From: Entoloma clypeatum
Lineage: Eukaryota > Basidiomycota > Agaricomycetes > Agaricales > Entolomataceae
Length of the DNA: 64,000 bases
Assembly (NCBI GenBank): GCA_963565915.1
Contig: OY751492.1
Span: 2,976,001 to 3,040,000 of the forward strand
Reading direction: 5' to 3'
The notes below the pieces were generated by a model, which was not told the origin of the DNA, did no database searches, and saw only the letters and a program-made list of their open reading frames with translations. Made by a program: the position numbers and the translations under genes. Positions 45,925-58,204 of the stretch are shown piece by piece (position 1 is the stretch's first letter; every line of letters starts with the position of its first letter).

Positions 45925-47049
45925 GATACCGCAACGAGTGAATGTGCATGATTGAGGAGAAGGACAAAGATTCAGTGTATTGATGCGAGGACTTGTATCA
46001 GAATTGCTGCATGGTAACGGGCCAAGCCAAAATGCAGTCAACCTCAGCCTCTCGCGATTATGGTTCCCCACAGCCCGGTATGGCTATCGATAGGTTTACA
46101 ATGGTGTGCTATGATCTCACAAGAACAAGTGATTTTTGTGGGTAGCCTGGTCACCTTGCGTGTTCAAGAAGGATCGTTACTTTGGGTGAAACTCGGACGA
46201 ATTCTTGCTCCAGAAATAATATTTCAGATTGCGACGCACCCTATGGGTGAGGGTGGTGTACGATGAAAGGTTCCAAAAGGGCAGCAGCTACAACCTCCTG
46301 AAAGCGCTCGTGTTGGATTTCTACGAACAGGCGGGGGACTAGGGAGCTGAACCAATGAGTCTGTGCATTCGGGTATTGCAAGTGTAAACCGATAGACACT
46401 AAAAGGCGGTGCTGCCCTAGAAGAAAACTGTAGCTTAGAAAATGGCGCAAGGCACTGATGCAATCACCTTCAACATCTAGGTTAGCAGCAAGATATCGCA
46501 GCAGCCGCGCCAGGGTCTGAGGCGACGAGAAGTAAGGAGCCGCTCCTGGCTTTCGCTTGCGCAACAGATGAAATGCCGATGTAACCAGGGAGTTGATTGA
46601 TTGCAAGTTGTGGGAGTCGAGAGAATTTTCTGTGGTACCGGGGAGCCTCACTCGACCCTTGAGCGACGGAAGGAAAGCAGGAGTTCCCAGGACAGGTGTT
46701 GATCCAGATAGCTTCCGAAGTCGCTATTCTTGAGCTCAGAAAAATCAGAAGTGATGGGAGGAATGGCCATTTCTGGGATGGCATCATATCTGGCATTGTG
46801 CAGGTGTGGGTCAGTGAGGGTGAGTGTTGGAGGGAATGTACTGAGAATTATATTTCGGAGTTGCATGCAGTTGGATGGGGCAGCGTGGCACAGGCTGGAG
46901 TAGTGCTCGCTTAGAAATTCTGGAAAGTCGTGAGTAAGTATCAAGACGAGCTGCAGAGCACCGCCATAGAGATCACATGTAGCTGGTTGCACATCTTGAT
47001 CCTTCAAGAATGGATTGAGGAATTTGAGGAAGGAGAGCAACAAACCTGC

Positions 47050-47510
47050 GAGAAACCAAGACGCACTTTGGTTCGGATTTTGGCCAGAAAGATCTGCTTG
47101 TAGATTATAGAAGGCAGTTATCCGATGATGTGCTGTTTATAGAGAAAAGTATGGTGGGACCTAAAATGTCTTTTTAATAAATGCGACGCAGGATGCGACA
47201 AAATCAAGGCGCACTTTCTTTTGGAAGAGGCTGCCATCGCATGTCTGGCGACGACAATTCTTTCGCCAGAAAGGATCTGCCTGGAGATTATTGAAGCTGT
47301 TTAACCAAGAAGACCGCTTGAATCATGCCGCGAATGTCCTGGTCAAGAACGGGGTGACGATGTGGTGTTTATGAAGAAAAGTATGGTAGCAGACCTGTAG
47401 TGTATTTTAATAGATGTGACGCAGTATGCGGCCTGACAAGGCGCACCTTGTCTGATTTTTTGACCAGAAATAATCTGCTTGAAGATTATCGGAGCCAGTC
47501 GACCAAAGAG
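47050..47510. repeat. Diverged tandem repeat inside the NOT1 pseudogene
   Basis: Two to three copies of a 180-220-bp block share 'aaggcgcac(t/c)tt', '(g)ccagaaa(g)gatctgc(t/c)tg(t/g)agattat', 'gtgtttat(g)a(a)gaaaagtatggt' and 'gacgca(g)tatgcg'. They are too diverged for exact limits. Confidence 0.55.
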
Positions 47511-48774
47511 ACCCCTTGGCTTTGTGTGGATTAGGCAGAATCTGGCAGTAATTTCACCTTGAAGTTGTAAGTGTTGCAGTGGTCTGGGTGACTCATTTTC
47601 ACAGAACCAGAAGGGAGCATGAGCCCGCCAACCGGCTTGTCCCTATTGAGCAGCGAGTGGTTACACACAGACGTCAGCTTTAGAATTGATTGCGGGGCAA
47701 TAGATGCTCACCAAAGAACAAGGTCCCGATTCGTCTATCCAGAAATGCAAGAGCGAACGTCAAAATCTATGAACCACCTAGACAGCCTTTGCACCTCAGT
47801 TTCCAACACATCGAAGGCACCAAGATGATCTGCAAATCGGACATGAGTGAGAGAAAACAATTGCCACATGACTGATCATGCACCAGAAGTTTCAGAAGAA
47901 CCTGACACGGCCATCAGAATAGAGTGAACAGAGGACACAGATTGCTGTCCCCCAAGGCAGGTCAATTTCTAACCTTGACGATGTTCGTGAGCGAAGCTGG
48001 AACAATTGTTGCACAATGACTCCCTTTCGCGGCAACTGGCCACGGACGGTATACAAGCTTAAGCATCTGCAAACTGTGAGCATGTAATTCATCGCCGAGA
48101 CTAAACATATTCACTTGCGTACCATTGGCATTCTAACGACGGCTGTACATGGCAGTTCTCATTCTGACCTTGCATTACATAATGAACTTTGGAAACTATT
48201 TCTATAATATTAAAACATGGGGAAAACCACTGCCAGGAATTGAACCTGAGAGGATGGGTCAACGGCGCTTACTATATTGTATTCATCAATGATATTCATG
48301 CGTTCGAGATACATCGGGATTGTGCAACAAGTGGTAGCGCGACTGGCGCTGGGAGCGGACTGGGGCAGATACCTGAACGGGATCACATTGACAGCGAGGC
48401 TTGAGGAAAACCTGAACAAGGGTTTTTGTTGGAGAGCTGGTCCCTCCTCCTCATGATAATTTGCCAAGACAACCACAAAAATAGACAGAATCTTGGTTAG
48501 GTAAATTGATGATACAAAACAACGAGTCTTGACATGGCATCCAGACCCTGGAAAGCATAATCGAACTCGCCTCCTACAACGCACTTGAGGTGTGAGACCA
48601 TGGTAAATGCCGACCCATTGTTGAAACCACACGAACAACTTTTCCCGCATGTGCTCGGTTTCTGGTTTCACAAAAGACCGACGACTGATAGACAGTGCGT
48701 CCGACGCCATAGAACCTGGTGGTCATCGAATTCCACGTACAATCATCCAGCAGCGCGTAAACTCTTTGCGAATG

Positions 48775-49036
48775 TTAGTTCCACAGCGATAATCAAAATA
48801 TGACAGTTCGACTGACTTCTCGTTGGCTCTGTTTGCTGGCGAAAAGATGCTCAAGAATCTCAATTGAGTAGGCAATTTGGTTCTGAGAAGAAGGATCGTG
48901 AGATAGGTATTCTCTGATCAAACGTGTTGTGAAGTTTAACATATTGGGGCGAGGATCAGCGAATAGGGTTTTTGCTAGAGCATGATCTTGTAGGGCCGCG
49001 TTTACGATGCCGCTCCGGAGTAGCACCACCGTGACA
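48775..49036. repeat. Inverted repeat arm 1 (NOT1 exon)
   Basis: These 262 bases are the reverse complement of 63739-64000 with about one mismatch (codon GTG/GCG). The repeat is open towards lower coordinates here and runs out of the window at the other arm. Confidence 0.92.
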
Positions 49037-49406
49037 TGTTACGGACTAACGACTACGGACGTATATGCTTACTTTTTCACTTTTACTCATTGGCCCCCGC
49101 TTACACATATCGTATTATACTTTATTTCCTTTAGTATACTTCGCTCCCGCGCTGACTCGCTTTCCGCAGCTGTCTGACTCATTCCGCAGTCAGCTTACTC
49201 GTTAGTGCATAGCCTTCCGCAGTCGCCTTACTCATGTGCACTGCCTTCCGCAGTTACTGACTCATTCGCTACCGCTCATAGTCAGTACTATATAAGCCTC
49301 ATGTACCATAGCTACATTCCTTAGATTTAGCAATCATATTGCTCTTCGCCTTTCCACTTTCCTGCATACTCTGCCCGAACCTTGGAACGGTTTGTTAAGC
49401 ATAACA
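49037..49406 (+). repeat. 5' LTR of a Ty3/gypsy element
   Basis: 370 bp, TGTTACGG at the start and AAGCATAACA at the end. A TATA box (TATATAA) is at 49289-49295. It contains four repeated 'ccttccgcagt/tactcat' words. No second LTR is seen in the window, so the element lost its 3' end. Confidence 0.75.
49323..49333 (+). promoter_or_regulatory. Putative RNA start and self-primer of the gypsy element
   Basis: AGATTTAGCAA lies about 30 bp downstream of the TATA box, where transcription would begin. It is the perfect reverse complement of the primer-binding site at 49409-49419, as in Tf1-type self-priming. Confidence 0.6.
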
Positions 49407-49408
49407 AG

Positions 49409-49419
49409 TTGCTAAATCT
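49409..49419 (+). other. Primer-binding site of the gypsy element
   Basis: TTGCTAAATCT begins two bases after the LTR end and pairs over 11 nt with the predicted 5' end of the element RNA. No tRNA-type TTGGTATCAGAG site is present. Confidence 0.6.
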
Positions 49420-49429
49420 CATTAGGTTC

Positions 49430-51064
49430 GCCCAGAGCGAAGAGAGCAACTACCAGACGTGTTAAGACGTCGCGCTTCTTTGAAGACTTCACCAGTAACC
49501 CATTCGCCACGCCAGAAGCCCGACAGGAGGAGCTAAGTCCTCGAGACAGTATCGATTTTACACTCATCCAGCAGTACATCGAATCGGAGATCCGTCGCAT
49601 CCTACAGCAGGTGCTTGACGAAGAACTAGACAACGACGAGCATCGCCCCCATGGCGAGATAGCAGAGAGCATCCATCTTGCTCGACAACATCAGATCGCG
49701 CGTTACAACACCCGACAGAACGAACTCGAAAGCTTTCGCGTTCAAGAAGGACCTCAGACAGGTCGGATCACAGAGATCAGAGAGTTTATCGGTGTCCAGA
49801 CAACCGTTATCAGAAGATTGATTAGGACGCTCACATCGAGACGTCCCAGAGCCGCATCCCCACGTCCTACTCAAAGCAGCAGATCTACGCCCACTTCACC
49901 ACCAACGAGCAACAGACCGAGTACAACCGTTGGGCACGGAACGAGAGACTTGACCCCTTCTCGCGACCAACAGACGCGCAGGAACAGAGATTCCTTAGAG
50001 ATCTACAGAGGAAATACCCCGAACGTTTTGCCACCGATTCCGCCGACGAGTCCCCTGACGAATTTACTTTTGACTCCGTGCAGTCAGATACTGAACAGAC
50101 GCCTAGAACAGGGACTAATTTTCAACCCCTACCTGTATCCCGAACCCCATCTTCATCCCAACAATCCGACACCTCTCCTACTCCGCAGGTTCTAGACATG
50201 GCAGAAGCACCGACAGTGCAAACGATGGATACATCCAAGATCATCAAAGATCCTGGGATGTTCAAAGACAGACACACCTTTGACGAGTGGTGGAAAGCCA
50301 CCAAACTATACATCAGGTTCCAGAAGGGCCTGTCCGACGATCAGAAGATCCTGGCGGTGTTATCCCGCATGATGGAAGGGTCCGGTAAACACTGGGCCAG
50401 CAACAAGTTAGACGATCTTGCCACTGATGGCGAGAACATCACCTGGTTAGGGTTCTCAGACGACATTGCTACGCGATTCTCTATTGCCAACAAGTCAGCA
50501 GCAGCCAAGGCGAGACTCGAAGTCCTGAAACAGGAGAAACGCACCATTGACGAATTCTTGGACGAATTCGAAGAGCTCCTGAAGCTGTCAAACCTTGGCG
50601 AAGAAACTGGGAAATACATCCTGGAAAAGAACGTCAACCGCAGAATTTCTGAACAAGTGGCTAGCGATGGCAAGACGTACACCGATTACGCAAAGGAGAT
50701 CCGAAACAAGGGACGACAGATGGAGGGACATGCATTAGTCATCCGAGGGGGTGGCGACACATGCACCGGATCGGGCACCACTTATGGTGGTCAAGGCAAA
50801 GCCATGGAGATCGACAAAGCAGGAGTAGCCCATTGCTACAACTGTCAGCGCTTTGGTCACCTTGCCAAAGACTGCAAAGCCCCAAAGAAGAAAGATGGTC
50901 GTAAGTGTTTCAACTGCGACCAAGAAGGACATATCGCGCGCAACTGCCGCAAGCCGAAGAAGAACTCTGGAAAGATTAGGAAGGTGTCTGATGGAGATAC
51001 CGATGATGATGAAACCATCACCATAGAGACCGATGAGAAGGATTTTCCCGAAGGGTCCGATTAA
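49430..51064 (+). pseudogene. Gypsy GAG with two zinc knuckles, one frameshift
   Basis: The main frame (from before 50078 to 51064) shows a capsid-like region (FDEWWKATKLYIRFQKGL, WLGFSDDIATRF, LDEFEELLKLSNLG) and two CCHC zinc knuckles, CYNCQRFGHLAKDC and CFNCDQEGHIARNC, near the C-terminus, followed by an acidic tail. The N-terminal part (FFEDFTSNPFATPE, QQYIESEIRRILQQV, 49440-49830) lies in another frame that switches near 49830. No ATG opens the early part, so the start is uncertain. GAG packages the element RNA. The frame break suggests decay, although a single base could also be an assembly error. Confidence 0.75.
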
Positions 51065-52437
51065 ACGACGCTAAGTCGCGACCCTTATCCATTAAACGAA
51101 CTCGCTTGCCTGGTGCAGTTACAGACAATATAACTTATGTTATCTCTGCAAAGCGAGCTGTTGCGTCAACTAAGATTGTCAAGGGAGATAAACCTCCGAA
51201 ACGACGAGAGATCAAGCTGCAAGCTCAGATCAAAACACGACGAGGACCAAAGGCCATTCGACCTGAGGTCGATAGCGGATGTGAACACACATGTATCCAT
51301 CCCAGAATAGTACGTGAACAGAACCTTCCCACACGTGGAATAAAGCCCATATCAATCCTAAATGCGGATGGATCACCGAACCGACAACAGAAAGCAGAAA
51401 AACTTGCCGAAGTCAAGCTGGACTTAGGAACACACCAGGAAACCATGGAAGCAATGGTATTGGACATTGGGAGAACGGATATGCTTTTGGGACATGACTG
51501 GTTGGTGCACCACAACCCTACAATCAATTGGACGACCGGCGCCATAACATTCAACCGATGCCCATCAACGTGTCAAACCAAACACTCGGATTTCAGGGTT
51601 AACCTTAATGGTCGCAAACATCGGGTTCGCATGGTGGAAGTACGAGACAAGGACGCACCCAAGAAATCGGATCAGAAATGGAAGCCCGGAGACCCCATAT
51701 TGGAAGCAGTTACTCCCACACCACCTCCCACAACCAAACGACCCTCATACGTTGAACGTTTTGCCCATCTTTTTGAAAAAGAAAACTTTGACAAGATCCC
51801 AAAGGAAAGGGAATGGGACCACGGCATCGAACTTACACCGGACGCACCAAAGGAGCTAGGGGGAAACACGTACCCTATGACCCAAAAGGAGCAAGAAGAA
51901 CTGGACGAATTCATCGATGAAGGCCTGGCAACCGGAAAGATCCGACTGTCCAAATCCCCTTATGCATCACCCTGCTTCTTCATTAACAAGAAAGATGGTT
52001 CCAAACGATTGGTACAGGACTATCGCACGGTTAACAAATTCACGGTTAAGGACAAATTCCCACTCCCACGCATCAACGACCTCTTGGATGTATTGAAGGA
52101 CGCAGTCTACTTCAACAAAATGGACATCATGTGGGGATACAATAATGTGCGGATCAAAAAGGGTGACGAATGGAAAGCCGCCTTCCTGACCAGCCGAGGA
52201 TTGTTTGAACCATTGGTCATGTTTTTCGGTCTCTGCAATTCCCCGGGAACGTTCTCTCGGATGATGGCCAGCCTATTCAGGGATCAGATCCGTCGGCGCA
52301 TCTGTGTGATTTACATGGATGACATAGTGGTTATTGGTAAAACCAAGGAAGAACTCGCCTGGAATACCGAAGAGATCTTGCAGATCCTGTCGGACAATGA
52401 CTTGTTCCTAAAGGACAGGAACTGCATTCAGATTCAT
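51065..52437 (+). pseudogene. Gypsy POL, truncated after RT
   Basis: Aspartic protease (EVDSGCEHTCIHPRIV and MLLGHDWLVHHNP) is followed by reverse transcriptase (YPMTQKEQEELDEFIDEGL, SPYASPCFFINKKDGSKRL, NKMDIMWGYNNVRI, the catalytic YMDDI and LFLKDRNC). Homology stops at about 52437, where a different GC-rich sequence begins, so RNase H and integrase are missing. GAG and POL are separated by a stop at 51064. Confidence 0.85.
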
Positions 52438-53760
52438 CGAACTTTCGCCCGCGGGGCGCACCCCCCACTCCCGCCCCGCCTTTTGATCCGGAGGGTCAAG
52501 AATGTCTGAATGACCTCCTCTTCAGTTGAGAAGTTTCAGATTTACAGCCAGAGAATGCGCAGCCGCCGCCTGCAGTCCCTGGCACCAGTAGCCCTCCAGA
52601 TCCACTCCCAATTGAGCCAATCGGTAACCATACAACTGGGCAACCCATCCCTGGGGAGCCTCAGCAGGCAGAGCGGGTGCTCGCGCAACCACCACCCCGT
52701 GGCTCGGGGGTCGCGGGACCAGCTGCGCCGCCGACCGCCATTCCCGCAGCGGATCTGCGCTCAATCTCACTCCCACCTATATCGCCGCTGACTGCACTGC
52801 CTTCGCCTTTACTTAGTGGGTACCCCTCAAGACCGTTCCCGATCGGTATTACCCGGGTTGAGCGGCCATTCAATGGAACGGGCCGGGGAAGTACTGTATG
52901 GTATGAATGCGAGTCATTCCCGCCCTCCCAGTTTCCACCCTCTCGCCTTGCCGCAAGCCATGGGGAGCTATACCGGCATAAAGATGGTGATGGTCAGTTA
53001 AATTTCTGGGTCATGGATGGTGCGTGGAAGACAGTCGGGGAAGGTTCCTCCCATCCAACTATTCACGGGCGCCGGCTTCACATCCGCCCTTCTGGAGAGC
53101 CAAGTTGGTTGACAGCCCGCAGCTATGCAGTCCAGAGGTCCAAAACAGCCAGAGGTGCCAATGGTGCAGCCCCTGTGACCGTGGTTGGTACCCCGCGATC
53201 GCTGCCGCTTCTCACTGCTGATTCTTGTCTCCAGATGCATATGCTTGTCTAAAGTACAATTGTTTTAATCCACAACCTGTTCTCCCTCCCATTGGCTCGA
53301 CCCATTACTACCATTTTCTTTGAGGCTGCTCCCGCCGAATGTACTGTAGCTATAATGATTATGCAGCACAGATAATCGCATGGCTTCTGCCCTTCCTGAA
53401 CTGCAATTATGAGGCGAAGCAGCGAACGAGATACCGCGCTGAATGGGTACTTCCCCCCGCAAGCATAGTGTGCAGCACTGCAGAGTAGCAGAGCATCACA
53501 GCATGCCGCGCGCGGCGTAGGCGCCTAGAACTGCGGCGGAGACCCCTTGGCCTTCCTAGGCAGCGGGGGTGGGTCCCCCACGTAGCATTCGAACGATGAA
53601 AAGGGAAGCTGGCCCCAGCGGTTGTTTGGCAGTTGCTTTTCTGCCGGGCCCGCTGTCGCCTGGTGCGGCAGAGGATTTGTGGGGAATGGTGAAAGGGCGG
53701 TGATACGACCGTTGCACGGCCATGGCCGAAATTGCGAATTTCCCACGGTTTTGTCAATGA
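52438..53760 (+). other. GC-rich block with unrecognised 191-aa frame
   Basis: Base composition becomes visibly richer in C and G than the neighbours exactly at the gypsy break. The frame 52677-53252 is Pro/Ser-rich at the start and ends with a more globular part (GELYRHKDGDGQLNFWVMDG, RRLHIRPSGEPSWLTARSY). I do not recognise it. It may be cargo of the element that truncated the gypsy copy, or a fragment of a host gene. The part 53260-53760 has only antisense-type short frames. Confidence 0.35.
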
Positions 53761-55384
53761 AAAGAAATTATATTGGCCCCGTTACAAACACTTTCTAATG
53801 GAACCTTTAGTCATGATCTTAGGAACAGTCACAAATGAGGGCTTAACTACAGACTTGGCGCTAAACACTTCATTTCTCAATGGATAAGACCATTGAGGGG
53901 ACCAATTATAATATTTATTGACCTATCACCCTATCCAATAACACCACTTTGGTCTATGGACTTAACGAAGGCTCGGGGAACTCTCAAACACTGCAGGATG
54001 CCCAGCATCACAGTTTTGCGATGCGCGATCAACTATGCCGTGATGCCGATTACGTGACTTACCGAGAAATAGAACGAACTCTGGAAACAGGATCGTTGAT
54101 GGCTTCTAAGGGACTGGACCGGACCCTGAGGCACCAAACCCTTGATTCATGGAACCAGGACCCTGATCGACTTCATCAATATTGATGTGGTCTTCTCGAA
54201 TGCTCACGAAACAACGTGTACCTCTCGCTCCACTCCGTAAGGGTCCGTAACCCTCTCGACGCATGGAAAACTCCCGAAAATGGTCTGTGACGGCCTTCTG
54301 GTATGCTTGGAACAGACAATAGACCACGAACGGATTTGATATACCAGTTTCTTCGTGATAAACTTAATTATTCTAAAATTGCCGAACTATGTATAAAAAC
54401 CCTTCGGTACTGCCTTGTACTGTAGACTAGATTTGGGATCCCCCCCCAGACCGAATTGTATCTCTCTTCTGACTGGTACGAAACGGTGTTTCTAAGTCTC
54501 ACTGCTCAAACTGAAGGCAACTGGCCTTACTGTTCTGTTACTGTCCCACTGAAGGCATCTGGCCTTACTGTTCTCGCTCCCACTACATCCGAAAGGGTAC
54601 TGAAACCTTCGAGGATTAGTATCCTTCACCCCTTTTACCATCATCAATTTATCGCACCTTTGGAATTTTGACGCACGTTCGCGAGTTGATTTCTCGTCGA
54701 AGGCATTTTCGAACTCTGGACATTTTGAATCAAGTGGTTGACCCCCACCACCCATGAATTTGTTGATTGTGTGAATTTGGAAGTTAGAGATTGGTATTTG
54801 AACTCTTGAAACAGAGTTTACTTAATTTTCTCGGCAGATGAAATCTCGCTTTTCAGCGGGTGGGAAGGGCATCGGTGCCGGGAAAAATGATTTTTCGAGA
54901 ACTGGGTGCACCGGAAGGCGTGGAGTTTTGTAAAGGTGTGCGGCAGGTGGGCGCCTAAAGTAAGTCAATAAGAGCAACCCTGGGTGGGAGACTAAAATGG
55001 GGCACGAGAACGGGACTTACTGAGACCAAAGGAAATCATGGTGGTGGTGGGGGCACTGGCCAGGGCGGATCACTGGTACTGTCCCGCCCGGGGTCACGAA
55101 GGAGAGCGCGGGCGGAGGGAAATTTTCAAACGGGGTTATCACCCGCGAAGGAGGGGGGAAAGGTGGGCGAGAGCCTGCGGCGCACAGATGTCACGGCGGA
55201 GGGGGGGGAGGCTTGGCAGGTGGTGTTGCCTTCAGTGTCAGGAACTTAGCGGCAGAAAATACCATGGAAAGTAAACGCCCCGCTTTGAACCTCTGAAGAA
55301 AAAAATTAAACGATGTTGTTCAAGGGAAGTCTGAGAGGCTGCTCACCTTGGTACCCTCTAGCCCAGTCTTGCAAAAAAAAGAAA
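53761..55384. other. Non-coding, LTR-like remnants
   Basis: A TATA-like gtataaaaaccc at about 54389 is followed by two copies of 'actgaaggca(a/t)ctggccttactgttct' (near 54510 and 54550), which resembles LTR sequence. 54890-55280 is G-rich with short frames only. Nothing else was recognised. Confidence 0.35.
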
Positions 55385-57111
55385 ATGAGCGACCTTCCCA
55401 CGTCTTCAATACCAGCGGACCCCACCCAGCTCAAACGAACACAGCCTAGGCAGTGTACTGATCGCTCGGCATTGTGTTGGTGCAAGAAAGTGCTGGAAGA
55501 AAACCGCAGTAAATACCGTTGTTTGTTTCTATTACTCCTAATACTATTCCAAGGCCAGTGCTACTGCAGAGCGCAATCACCAACTGCCGCAGGCAATGGG
55601 TAAAAACCCGACCCCCAAGCAGCTTCACGAGCTATTTCGTGCAATTGAACAAGACGACCCTCTTCTGGAGCTCATTCACACTGCACATATGTCAACAGCT
55701 CGAGCCGCACTCAACCAAGCAATAATCGGCAAGATCAAGGCTATCCTCCCTGATCGCAATCCACCTACTGATCCCTATTCTGACCTTTCGAGTTGGTACA
55801 CTTCCTCACCCAAGTATGAAACCGATCACCCCATCCTCGGTTACTTCAGATATATGCACGACGTCGAAGTTAGAAAGCACCGCAGAAGGCGCCATTGGTT
55901 GTTGAATACAATCGGGCTCGACTGGTCCGCAGAAGACAAAACTCAATTTCTCAAATCTATCCCCCACCGCAATAGCTCCGAGGCGATCCACCCCTTGTCC
56001 ACCTCAAGGTTTTTGGGTCATCGAATCTGGCAAAATTGACAAGAAATGGCGCAACCATCTTGAAAATGGGAAGCTTCCCGATAAACGACTCGGGCGGAGC
56101 CCCATCTACCGACTTCAGCCAGGTGACATCAAACCTGAGCTTGACATTGGTCCCAACGAAAGCGCTGCTATTTACGATCCAGATGGGAATTTCATTATGA
56201 TGGTTATCCGCGACTTTGTGAAGCATCCCCAGCTCATGCTCACAATGGATGGAATTGTTCAGCGCAATGTCAAGAATCGCCGCAACATTCGTGTAGGTAT
56301 CTGTTGTCTATCATCTTTGCACAGTTTTCACCATCTAAAACAGAAAGAAGATCCAGGCAAGATTGTTATCCTTGGTTACTCTGCTGGAGCTCGAAGTGCT
56401 CCATCGTTCCACTGGGCTAGAAACTTGCTCCGCAAGGATGATGGTATAGATTGCGAAATTTCCCATGCGATGGCCCTTATGTGGACACTTTTCAAGAAAA
56501 AACTCCCTGACGATATCATTGCAAACATCACTAATTGGATCGAAGACACTGGGATTCCCCATATGACTGCCGAAACCTTGAAGCAAACGGCATCCTCTAC
56601 CGACAAAATTGAACTTCCCATCGGGGATTTTCTGTTTGAACTTCAAAACGCTCAGGCTGCCCCTCCAGCCGCGGTCGCTGCAGCCAATTATGCTAGGTAG
56701 TGCCTTTCTGCATCGATGTGTCCATAAAGGTTGTTGCTCAATGAATTATCATGCAGAGCCATTCATACTGAAACACAACCTCATGATTGGGCGATCTCTT
56801 GGACAATCCGGCGAACCCTCCCCACTGAAGCTGGGGGTCATTTTTACAATGCGAAGTGGGGAGTGCGGGTTCAAGGGGCCAGTGACATGGTTGTTATTTG
56901 GAAACCTGAAGAAGAACATGGCACAAGTCTCCAGGACTATCCCCCAACCTCGGAAAATTTACCCGACTACAATCAAACAGGTTTGGCAATCGTGACGTCG
57001 CCGCGGCTGGCAGGTGTCTGGGAGAAATATGCCAAGAAAGAATTGACTGCCGCCCAAGCTCAAAAAGAATATCTTGCAGAATCCAACGAGGACCTATGTA
57101 TACATCGATAG
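55385..57111 (+). pseudogene. TET/JBP-like 2OG-Fe(II) oxygenase family gene, one frame break
   Basis: Exons 55385-55508, 55570-56292, 56344-56696 and 56757-57111 join at GT-AG introns of 51-61 bp into about 517 residues. The one break is an extra C in the CCCCC run near 55960. The C-terminal half matches an expanded agaricomycete family that I relate, with caution, to TET/JBP-like 2OG-Fe(II) dioxygenases: IVILGYSAGARSAPSF, ANYARAIHTE, GGHFYNAKWGVRVQ, EEEHGTSLQDY and LAIVTSPRL. H403-x-E405, H454 and R483 would be the metal and 2-oxoglutarate ligands. Family members that oxidise 5-methylcytosine are known. This specificity is not shown here. A single-base run error in the assembly would make the gene intact. 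Confidence 0.5.
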
Positions 57112-57251
57112 AAGACTTCTTATTGGCGGTGTACAATCTTCGTGAGTAGGATCTAAACCCCTCGTTCACATTGAGAAACACTATGAATCTCCAAAAAAAT
57201 TACTTAGGTGATGCAAAACTCCTCCCATAAAATAGTAGCCTCAGTTGCAAC

Positions 57252-58204
57252 TCAATCAAATGGTTTTTTTCGTTTTGTTTTCGCTGCTCCCATTCGCGCG
57301 GGGGAGGTCGGGCGCTGCAAAAATGAGGGACCGAGACTTTTCAAAATGAAGTTGTTGCCAGTGTTTCCGGGGGCGTCAACATTGGCAAGAACCCGTTGCG
57401 TATTTGGTGTTAAATCTAGGCGGGCACCGGTGAGATGTGGTATTGCGAGCAACACGGCACATTAAAGGCTGCCACTCCAGAAGTCTAGATTCAAATTGGC
57501 TGAGAGCCTGCAGCCCGAGCTTGGATAGATTTGTTTCAGGAGGGCAGTTTAGAACGTCGAGGATGTATCGGATAGTGATACCGAGTGGGATGTAATCAAC
57601 GAGCTGATGCTGTATCAGCGAACCAAAGAGGTAGCCAGTCATGGCAAGCTCGCATGCGGAATAGTAGGATTGAAGAATTTTGTGTTTGTCGAAAAGGAAG
57701 TGGAGCATGCAAGAGAAGATCTCGTGGTCCCACAGATTTCCTGACTCTCTATTTTGATATCTGAGCCGGGGGTAAGACCCATAAGCCGTGGATGAATCTG
57801 GAGGCAAGCGTTACGCACTTCGAGGCAAAAGTCAACGCCAATGTCCCGCCCATGCATTGACGAGGGGCTAGAGCAAAGAAATGAGATGAAAACACACCAA
57901 CAGCTAGGAGAAACTAATAAACTTACTTGTTTTGTAGGATGCGAAGAATGTCAGCAAAACGGGCGCGGGGCCAAAGGACCATAGTGCGAGGTTTGGCAGC
58001 GGAGTCAGACATCCTAGACACCTTTTCGCTCTCCATTTTTTGTTCGAGGAAGACAATGACCAAATGGAGGGATTCACTGCCATGGGCTGCCACATTGTCT
58101 ACCAACCATTTGTCAAGGTTTAGGTATTCTCTGCGGGAGACGAGAGCAGCAACGGCGAGGGAAAAAAAAAGGCAGGCACACTTAGTGATCCAAGCAAACG
58201 GCAT
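57252..58204 (-). pseudogene. NOT1 middle-region fragment
   Basis: Minus-strand pieces match the NOT1 region that precedes the CAF1-binding domain: LVSRREYLNLDKWLVDN (about 58110), then HEIFSCMLHFLFDKHKI, ELAMTGYLFGSLIQHQLVDYIPLG and RYILDVLNCPPETN (57500-57720). After EWQPLMC the frame shifts and continues as LLAIPHLTGARLDL. This segment comes earlier in the protein than the piece at 46.2-49.0 kb. The two lie on the same strand, 8 kb apart. Confidence 0.75.

Larger units (their letters stand above)
46241..49036 (-). pseudogene. NOT1 (CCR4-NOT scaffold) C-terminal pseudogene
   Basis: Minus-strand pieces line up in NOT1 order: LLRSGIVNAALQDHALAKTL (about 49010), KPETEHMREKLFVWFQQW (about 48650), LTKILSIFVVVLANYHEEEG (about 48470), FLNPFLKDQD and LTHDFPEFLSEHY with CMQLRNIILSTFPP (about 46900), then ISSVAQAKARSG, LAANLDVEG and YPNAQTHWFSSL. 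NOT1 is the backbone of the mRNA deadenylase complex. Here the C-terminal part changes frame at least three times between 46700 and 46480 and meets a stop where HPW is expected (reads HP then TAG, about 46264). Insertions also separate the exons. It is a decayed copy. Its upstream end is cut at 49036 by the LTR of the gypsy element. Confidence 0.8.

Noticed and set aside
46241..49036. Working NOT1 gene
   Set aside because: Three frame changes and a stop in the C-terminal domain, with missing exons, cannot be repaired by plausible introns.
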